7,004 nt of DNA. Origin: Mollicutes bacterium. Its GTDB lineage: Bacteria > Bacillota_I > Bacilli_A > RF39 > UBA660. A model generated the notes under the pieces. That model saw nothing but the letters and a program-made list of their open reading frames with translations. It had not been told where the DNA came from and searched no databases. The position numbers and the translations under genes were made by a program. Shown here in pieces: positions 1 through 3,473 of this stretch. Every line of letters starts with the position of its first letter. The first letter of the stretch is position 1. The stretch is taken from assembly GCA_012510695.1 (NCBI GenBank), contig JAAZHN010000113.1, positions 1 through 7,004 of the forward strand, read 5' to 3'.

Positions 1-111
1 GAAGTAATTGAAAAACTTGCCAAAGAGGATAAGACAAGTGAATATAAATATACTTATAAAAAACAAGCTGATGGTAATTATTACTTCTTGACTGGTAAAG
101 TTATTAAATAA
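1..111 (+). CDS. 3' end of an unidentified gene (C-terminal 36 residues)
   Basis: Frame 1 is open from the window edge to a TAA at 109-111, giving 36 residues that end in GKVIK. The stop is followed within 3 nt by a hairpin terminator, which supports this as a real gene end. The fragment is too short to assign a function. Its last 30 residues have a Y-K-x(4)-Q-x-D-G-x-Y-x-F pattern that also occurs at the C-terminus of the 304-residue membrane protein encoded at 640-1554, so the two may be distant paralogues. The start and the rest of the gene lie outside the window. Confidence 0.75.
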   Translation, partial: EVIEKLAKEDKTSEYKYTYKKQADGNYYFLTGKVIK

Positions 112-113
112 TT

Positions 114-144
114 AAAAACCCGATTAAGTGGGTTTTTATTTTTT
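114..144. terminator. Rho-independent terminator shared by two convergent genes
   Basis: Arms AAAAACCC (114-121) and GGGTTTTT (130-137) form an 8-bp stem around an 8-nt loop. On the plus strand it is followed by a T-rich run to 144 and lies just after the stop at 109-111. On the minus strand the mirror RNA also ends in U5 followed by AAUUAUUU. The stop codon of the 91-residue gene (136-138) overlaps the stem edge, so the one hairpin plausibly ends both transcripts. Confidence 0.8.
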
Positions 145-411
145 AAAAGTATTACTTGCAATATATTCAAATATATCTTTTCTTATTTGATCATATATTA
201 TTTGTTTATCTTGTGTATTTAAGTTATTAATTTCAGCACTTAATAAACTTTTTCCATAATCAATTAAAATATCTTTATTTATATTATTTATTTTTCCTAA
301 ATAAAATAGTTTATAGTGTTCTAACCAATTAATTAATTTAAAGGTATTCACTTGAGCATTTTTACTAAAGTTATCACTTATTCTTAAAAAGTTATTTTCT
401 AAATTTTCCAT
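136..411 (-). CDS. Hypothetical protein, 91 residues
   Basis: I do not recognise this protein. It is a small soluble-looking product with no Cys, no signal peptide and no membrane segment. It is rich in Asn, Ile, Lys and Leu, probably helical, with a Trp near residue 29. I take it as a real gene for three reasons. The ATG (409-411) is preceded by a near-ideal Shine-Dalgarno, AAGGGGG, with 6 nt spacing. A promoter with consensus-like boxes and a 17-nt spacer lies just upstream. The frame ends in a bidirectional terminator. It is monocistronic, because the tRNA-Ser terminator separates it from the upstream operon. No function can be proposed from the sequence. Confidence 0.72.
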   Translation of the reverse strand: MENLENNFLRISDNFSKNAQVNTFKLINWLEHYKLFYLGKINNINKDILIDYGKSLLSAEINNLNTQDKQIIYDQIRKDIFEYIASNTFKK

Positions 412-435
412 AATTATCCCCCTTAAGTGGGTGTT

Positions 436-464
436 AATATATCAAACATTAGTTATTATTGCAA
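436..464 (-). promoter_or_regulatory. Sigma-A-type promoter of the 91-residue gene
   Basis: Read on the minus strand, TTGCAA (459-464) is the -35 and TATATT (436-441) the -10, separated by exactly 17 nt. The start of transcription would be near 429, giving a leader of about 18 nt that carries the AAGGGGG ribosome-binding site. The -35 abuts the U-run of the tRNA terminator. Confidence 0.7.
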
Positions 465-465
465 G

Positions 466-488
466 AAAAAACCTGCTTTTGCAGGTTT
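466..488 (-). terminator. Rho-independent terminator downstream of tRNA-Ser
   Basis: On the minus strand AAACCTGC (from 481-488) pairs with GCAGGTTT (from 469-476) around a 4-nt loop, followed by a run of six T (466-471, partly in the stem). It begins 9 nt after the tRNA CCA end. It would end the tRNA transcript and any read-through from the yidD operon. Confidence 0.85.
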
Positions 489-497
489 ATATTTAAA

Positions 498-588
498 TGG
501 CGGAGTAGGAGAGATTTGAACTCTCGCACCGGTTACCCGATCTACACCCTTAGCAGGGGCGCCTCTTCAGCCTCTTGAGTACTACTCC
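498..588 (-). tRNA. tRNA-Ser (anticodon GCU)
   Basis: This is a 91-nt class II tRNA. The acceptor stem GGAGTAG pairs with CTACTCC, followed by discriminator G and a genome-encoded CCA at 498-500. The anticodon stem CGCCC/GGGTG closes the 7-nt loop CTGCTAA, so the anticodon is GCU, which reads the Ser codons AGC and AGU. The long variable arm typical of tRNA-Ser and a T-arm of GAGAG / TTCAAAT / CTCTC are present. It has its own promoter 20 nt upstream and a terminator downstream, but could also be co-transcribed with the yidD operon, since no terminator lies between them. Confidence 0.97.
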
Positions 589-608
589 AAGAAATGCCAC
601 CCAACTGA

Positions 609-637
609 ATTTTACAACAATAAGATGGCTAAGTCAA
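609..637 (-). promoter_or_regulatory. Promoter of tRNA-Ser
   Basis: On the minus strand, TTGACT (632-637) and TAAAAT (609-614) are separated by 17 nt. Transcription would start near 602, leaving a 5' leader of about 13 nt before the mature tRNA end at 588. The -35 lies only 2 nt beyond the stop codon of the upstream 304-residue gene. Confidence 0.8.
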
Positions 638-639
638 AC

Positions 640-1554
640 CTATTTTTCTTTAGCATAACTTTCAATTTGTTTGAAAATATATGTTCCATCACTTTGACGA
701 TCAAAAATTAATTTATACATTGGAGCACTTTTACTTACTAAGTTTTTCCTTACTTCATTAACTATATCTAAAGATGTTTCATAATGATTATCTTTTTTAT
801 ATAATTCATTAGTTTTTTCATCGTTTGTATAAACAGAATAACCAGATAATTTATAATTAGCTCTTCTTTCTTCAACATAACCAACAGCTTTAATTAAGAT
901 TGCTTGATTATTTTCTACTTTTAAACTAACTTCTTGATCAATATAACTTAATAATGAATTAAAGGTATTATCTTTTATTTGTTCAAATGTATAATTATCT
1001 TCTAAGTAATTAATATTAGTAACATTACCATAAGGAATATTAACTGTTTGATGATTTATAGTAACGCTTGGGCCATAAAGAAGTTTTGCATATTTTAATA
1101 CTTCTTTATTAGATGTTTTATAACCAGTTTCAATTTTCTTGATTCCACAGGCATCTTCATTACTTTTATTCACACAATCAAACATTCTATTAATAGTTGT
1201 AACTATTTTTATTGTATCAGCCATACTAGACCTTTCAATTTTTCCTGATTTATAAAAGTAGGCAAAGAAGGTTTTATTTCTTCGATAATTATTATAATTA
1301 AATGTTGGACTTTCAAACTCAATTAATGATTTTAAAGTTAATAATTCAAATTTAGGATCAATGTAATGTGCATCAAACCCATCACTAGGAGCGGGTGGCT
1401 TTTTTAAGAAATTAACCAAAAAATAAATTCCAACTCCTAGGGCTATAACTGCAATAACTGCTAGGAATATTAAAGTTAATTTATCTTTTCTTTTCTTTTT
1501 AATATCATCAAAAACGATAGTTTTTTCTTTTCTTTTAAATAAAGATTTATTCAT
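640..1554 (-). CDS. Single-pass membrane-anchored protein of unknown function, 304 residues
   Basis: I do not recognise the family. The N-terminus is a basic cytoplasmic stretch (about residues 1-25, rich in Lys/Arg), followed by one hydrophobic segment (about 26-50) with no lipobox. A Pro-rich linker KKPPAPSD comes next, then about 245 residues that by the positive-inside rule should face outside. Two cysteines (C127, C136) in that domain could form a disulfide. I chose the ATG at 1552-1554 because AAAGGTG lies about 7 nt upstream; an in-frame ATG 24 nt earlier has no ribosome-binding site. The start overlaps the end of the lipoprotein gene by 8 nt, implying translational coupling. It ends in TAG at 640-642. 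The C-terminus resembles that of the partial gene at 1-111. An envelope or secretion-linked role is inferred only from its neighbours. Confidence 0.85.
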   Translation of the reverse strand: MNKSLFKRKEKTIVFDDIKKKRKDKLTLIFLAVIAVIALGVGIYFLVNFLKKPPAPSDGFDAHYIDPKFELLTLKSLIEFESPTFNYNNYRRNKTFFAYFYKSGKIERSSMADTIKIVTTINRMFDCVNKSNEDACGIKKIETGYKTSNKEVLKYAKLLYGPSVTINHQTVNIPYGNVTNINYLEDNYTFEQIKDNTFNSLLSYIDQEVSLKVENNQAILIKAVGYVEERRANYKLSGYSVYTNDEKTNELYKKDNHYETSLDIVNEVRKNLVSKSAPMYKLIFDRQSDGTYIFKQIESYAKEK

Positions 1555-2374
1555 ATAACACACCTTTAATTTTCTCAATATTTTCTTGGACTATTGTTAA
1601 ATAATTAATTGTTTTATCATCTTCATCTTCTTTTAAATTCATTGAAACAGCATAATCTATTACTTTGACCTTGGTATTAACAATTATATCTCTTAACAAT
1701 TCTGATTCATTTTGATTATCTAATTTAAATATTGCAGTTAGAGTTTTATTAGAAATAAGTTTTTTAACTTCATTAACTATACTTTCTTCTACATCTTGAT
1801 TAGTATTATCAATTGATATAACATTAAATCCATATTTTTTTAAAAAGAGAAGAGAATCACTCATTACCACTAGGGGTTTATCTTTAGAACTCTCCGCGAC
1901 AGTTTTAAATTCAGCTTCAAGTCCTAAGATTCTTGCTTTTAAATCTGTATAGTTATTTTCTATTTCTTGATGAATATAGGTATTATCAATATATTCTTTT
2001 AAACCATTTTTAATATTTAAAGCTAACATCAAGTAATTAGATGGTGAGATCCATAATTCTTCTTTATTATTATCGACATTTAATCCTTGAGCAACATCAA
2101 TAATTCTAACTCCCTTGTTTTTCTTTAAAAATTTAGCCGCTATATCTTTTTCATTAGAATTACCATTATAAATAAATAAGGCACTTTCTTTAGCGTAATC
2201 CGCTATTTTTTTATCAGAGATTGGATAATTACTAACATCTACACCCTTAGGATAAATACTTTTAATAGTGGAATTATTTCCGTATAATTCTTCACCTAAA
2301 TATTTAATTGGATAAATAGTTGTGTAAACAGTTACATCTTCAAGATCATCTCTTTTAAAACATCCTGTTACCAT
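1547..2374 (-). CDS. TroA/ZnuA-like solute-binding lipoprotein, signal peptide interrupted by a stop codon
   Basis: The intact part has 275 codons, starting at a lipobox-like MVTGC. It looks like a cluster A-I (ZnuA/AdcA-type) periplasmic binding protein: an early strand VTVYTTIYPIKYLGEELYG, a K-G-V-D motif where the family has G-x-D-P-H, A-x-x-LFIYNGN, LWISPSNYLMLALNI where the family has D-P-H-x-W-L-x-P, a long linking helix (about 130-165), then VVMSDSLLFLKKYGFNVISID and AIFKLDNQNES. The three His ligands expected in these motifs are absent, and the only His is H135. The probable original start is ATG at 2414-2416, overlapping the yidD stop as ATGA. From there the frame gives a lipoprotein signal peptide but meets TAA at 2378-2380. 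The product from the internal ATG would lack the hydrophobic core and stay cytoplasmic. No permease or ATPase gene is nearby. The family call is moderately sure; metal transport is doubtful. Confidence 0.65.
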   Translation of the reverse strand: MVTGCFKRDDLEDVTVYTTIYPIKYLGEELYGNNSTIKSIYPKGVDVSNYPISDKKIADYAKESALFIYNGNSNEKDIAAKFLKKNKGVRIIDVAQGLNVDNNKEELWISPSNYLMLALNIKNGLKEYIDNTYIHQEIENNYTDLKARILGLEAEFKTVAESSKDKPLVVMSDSLLFLKKYGFNVISIDNTNQDVEESIVNEVKKLISNKTLTAIFKLDNQNESELLRDIIVNTKVKVIDYAVSMNLKEDEDDKTINYLTIVQENIEKIKGVLYE

Positions 2375-2416
2375 TATTTATAATAAGATTAAAGTAATTA
2401 CTAAATATTTTTTCAT
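2375..2416 (-). pseudogene. Original start and signal-peptide core of the lipoprotein gene, with in-frame TAA
   Basis: Read on the minus strand from ATG 2414-2416, the frame gives [12 protein letters not shown], then TAA (2378-2380), then I and M (2372-2374), then VTGC. Joined, this is a textbook lipoprotein signal peptide with a basic n-region, a hydrophobic h-region and a lipobox. GAAAGGAAATT just upstream supplies a ribosome-binding site inside the yidD end. One base change (for example TTA to TAA) explains the stop. It may be a true nonsense mutation, an assembly/sequencing error, or a rare read-through/re-initiation arrangement, since ATG follows only 3 nt after the TAA. Confidence 0.7.
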
Positions 2417-2634
2417 TTTAATTTCCTTTCTGGAACTGGATCATAACCTTTAGTACCCCAAGGGTTACATTTTAAGATCCTTTTTGTACTTAAATAACTT
2501 CCTTTAAATAATCCATGAGTATTTAATGCCTCGATTGCATAATTAGAACAAGTAGGTAAATGACGACAATAACTATGAGATTTTAAAGGAGTACGTTGAT
2601 ATAACTTAATTAAATAAATAAATAACTTTTTCAT
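2413..2634 (-). CDS. yidD: Membrane protein insertion efficiency factor YidD
   Basis: This 73-residue protein matches the YidD family (DUF37) in length and motif order: an amphipathic/hydrophobic N-terminus (residues 1-12, [12 protein letters not shown]), then [17 protein letters not shown] (21-37), H-G-x-x-K-G (40-45), and R-I-x-K-CNPWG-x-x-G-YDPVP (52-68). The conserved cysteines are C23, C29 and C56. YidD is a small inner-face membrane-associated protein that helps YidC insert proteins into the membrane. In many bacteria it sits between rnpA and yidC; here it instead leads a minus-strand envelope operon. The ATG is preceded by GGTGAT, an extended Shine-Dalgarno match, 3 nt upstream. The stop TGA (2413-2415) overlaps the start of the lipoprotein gene by 4 nt. 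Confidence 0.95.
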   Translation of the reverse strand: MKKLFIYLIKLYQRTPLKSHSYCRHLPTCSNYAIEALNTHGLFKGSYLSTKRILKCNPWGTKGYDPVPERKLK

Positions 2635-2649
2635 TATATCACCAACTTA

Positions 2650-2678
2650 ATTGTACTATATTAGGAATGTTCTTGCAA
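2650..2678 (-). promoter_or_regulatory. Promoter of the yidD operon
   Basis: On the minus strand TTGCAA (2673-2678) and TACAAT (2650-2655) are separated by 17 nt. Transcription would start near 2643, about 9 nt before the yidD start codon, so the leader holds little beyond GGTGAT. The -35 hexamer is its own reverse complement and is also used by the rightward promoter at 2673-2700. Confidence 0.65.
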
Positions 2679-2700
2679 TTTAAAATATATTGAATATAAT
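2673..2700 (+). promoter_or_regulatory. Rightward promoter sharing the palindromic -35
   Basis: TTGCAA (2673-2678), a 16-nt spacer, and a perfect TATAAT (2695-2700). Transcription would start near 2706. A 12-bp dyad, ACAATCTATTGT (2703-2714), covers the start site and could be an operator. The first structure downstream is the hairpin terminator at 2738-2773, so this promoter makes either a short RNA or a leader for rnc. Confidence 0.6.
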
Positions 2701-2705
2701 AAACA

Positions 2706-2773
2706 ATCTATTGTAACCCAACACCTTAGAAAGTTATAAAACTCAAATAAATTGCTAGTTTGAGTTTTTTTTT
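2706..2773 (+). ncRNA. Candidate small RNA or rnc leader, about 65 nt
   Basis: The stretch is bounded by a good promoter (TATAAT at 2695-2700) and a hairpin terminator with nine T (2765-2773). It contains no plausible open reading frame. The 5' half is unstructured by eye and holds a C-rich segment, CCCAACACCTTAG (2717-2729), whose CACCTT is complementary to AAGGTG-type Shine-Dalgarno sequences. It matches no RNA family I can recognise; in particular it lacks features of SRP RNA, 6S RNA and tmRNA. It could equally be an attenuated 5' leader of rnc. The ends are inferred. Confidence 0.4.
2738..2773 (+). terminator. Rho-independent terminator upstream of rnc
   Basis: AAAACTCAAA (2738-2747) pairs perfectly with TTTGAGTTTT (2759-2768) across an 11-nt loop, followed by T to 2773, nine T in total. 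The oriented T-run points to rightward transcription. No protein gene precedes it on the plus strand in this spacer, so it must end a short transcript from the promoter at 2673-2700 or act as an attenuator before rnc. Confidence 0.75.
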
Positions 2774-2780
2774 GTATAAT
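2752..2780 (+). promoter_or_regulatory. Promoter of the rnc-smc-parC operon
   Basis: TTGCTA (2752-2757), a 17-nt spacer and a perfect TATAAT (2775-2780). Transcription would start near 2787, giving a leader of about 26 nt before the ATG at 2813. The -35 lies in the loop of the upstream terminator and its T-run fills part of the spacer, so the two signals are physically interleaved. Confidence 0.65.
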
Positions 2781-2799
2781 TAATTAGGAATACCGTAGT

Positions 2800-2804
2800 A
2801 AGGG
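2800..2804 (+). promoter_or_regulatory. Ribosome-binding site that decides the rnc start
   Basis: AAGGG (2800-2804) lies 8 nt before ATG 2813, an ideal distance. The in-frame GTG at 2804 overlaps this element and has only AGGAA 13 nt upstream, which is too far. The ATG is therefore preferred. Confidence 0.75.
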
Positions 2805-2812
2805 TGAAAAAC

Positions 2813-3469
2813 ATGGAGTTTTTAAAAGAGTATGATTTGACTAAGATTGATCAAGATCTATTAAATATGGCTTTAACTCATAGTTCTTATGCGAATGAAC
2901 ATGGTGGTGAGGATTATGAAAGGTTAGAGTTTTTAGGTGATGCAGTCTTACAATTAATTGTTACGGAATATTATTATTTAAGTACTAATCTTTCTGAAGG
3001 ACAAATGAGTAAATTAAGAGCCTCTTATGTATGTGAAACCGCTTTAGTTAACTATGCTAAAGATATTGATTTAATTAAATATATTAAGTCTGGGGAAGGG
3101 CAAAAGAGTAATATTAATAATTCAATTATTGCGGATACATTTGAAGCCTTAATTGGTTCTATTTATTTATCATTAGGTTTACAAAGTGTAAGTGCGTTTA
3201 TTTACTCAGTAATAATAACTCCCTATATCGAAGAAAACATTAAGTTTTTTGATGATTATAAATCAATATTACAAGAAATGGTTCAAACAACTAAGGATTC
3301 TTTAGAGTATGTTATAACTAGTGAAGAAGGACCTCCTCATGAGAGAGTATTTACTGTTGAGGTTAGGATTGATAATATAGTTTATGGAGTTGGAACCGGA
3401 AAAACTAAAAAAGAAGCAGAACAAAATGCTGCATATTCTGCCTATCAAAAAAGAGCAAAGAATTGGTGA
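2813..3469 (+). CDS. rnc: Ribonuclease III
   Basis: This endonuclease cleaves double-stranded RNA, including rRNA precursors, and acts as a homodimer in the cytoplasm. The 218-residue length is normal. The N-terminal catalytic domain carries the signature ERLEFLGDAVL (residues 36-46) with E36, E39 and D43, and IIADTFEALIGSIYL, with D108 and E111; these correspond to the catalytic E38/E41/D45 and D114/E117 of the E. coli enzyme. A double-stranded-RNA-binding domain follows at about residues 145-215, ending with the typical G-x-G-x-x-K-K-E-A-E-Q-x-A-A helix. The ATG at 2813 is chosen over the upstream GTG because of AAGGG spacing. It stops at TGA 3467-3469, 4 nt before smc. The rnc-smc order is common in Firmicutes. 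RNase III autoregulation through a leader hairpin is known in E. coli; whether the terminator hairpin here plays such a part is inference. Confidence 0.97.
   Translation: MEFLKEYDLTKIDQDLLNMALTHSSYANEHGGEDYERLEFLGDAVLQLIVTEYYYLSTNLSEGQMSKLRASYVCETALVNYAKDIDLIKYIKSGEGQKSNINNSIIADTFEALIGSIYLSLGLQSVSAFIYSVIITPYIEENIKFFDDYKSILQEMVQTTKDSLEYVITSEEGPPHERVFTVEVRIDNIVYGVGTGKTKKEAEQNAAYSAYQKRAKNW
3465..3469 (+). promoter_or_regulatory. Ribosome-binding site of smc, overlapping the rnc stop
   Basis: GGTGA (3465-3469) matches the extended Shine-Dalgarno and includes the TGA stop of rnc. ATG 3474 follows after 4 nt. The overlap suggests that smc translation is coupled to rnc. It also fixes the smc start, since an open extension back to 3384 lies inside rnc and lacks a binding site. 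Confidence 0.6.
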
Positions 3470-3473
3470 AGTT

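Noticed and set aside
412..640. Integration (att) site at the tRNA-Ser 3' end
   Set aside because: No integrase, no repeat of the tRNA 3' end and no composition shift is seen in the window; the 3' side holds an ordinary terminator and promoter.
1555..1578. Upstream ATG for the 304-residue protein (eight extra residues)
   Set aside because: No Shine-Dalgarno precedes it, whereas AAAGGTG is well placed for the ATG at 1552-1554.
2706..2773. SRP RNA, 6S RNA or tmRNA
   Set aside because: Too short, and lacking the GNRA-capped SRP stem, the large 6S bubble and any tRNA-like domain.
2804..2812. GTG start for rnc, three codons upstream
   Set aside because: The GTG overlaps the AAGGG ribosome-binding site that is ideally placed for ATG 2813.
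1547..3469. Reassigned genetic code (UGA as Trp, or UAA as sense)
   Set aside because: rnc has TGG directly followed by a functional TGA stop, yidD ends in TGA at a 4-nt overlap, and TAA ends the partial gene at 111 just before a terminator. The single TAA in the signal peptide is not evidence for recoding.
3384..3473. N-terminal extension of SMC by 30 residues
   Set aside because: It is the out-of-frame reading of the rnc end; the SMC family starts at M-Y-L-K-S-I-K, preceded by GGTGA.
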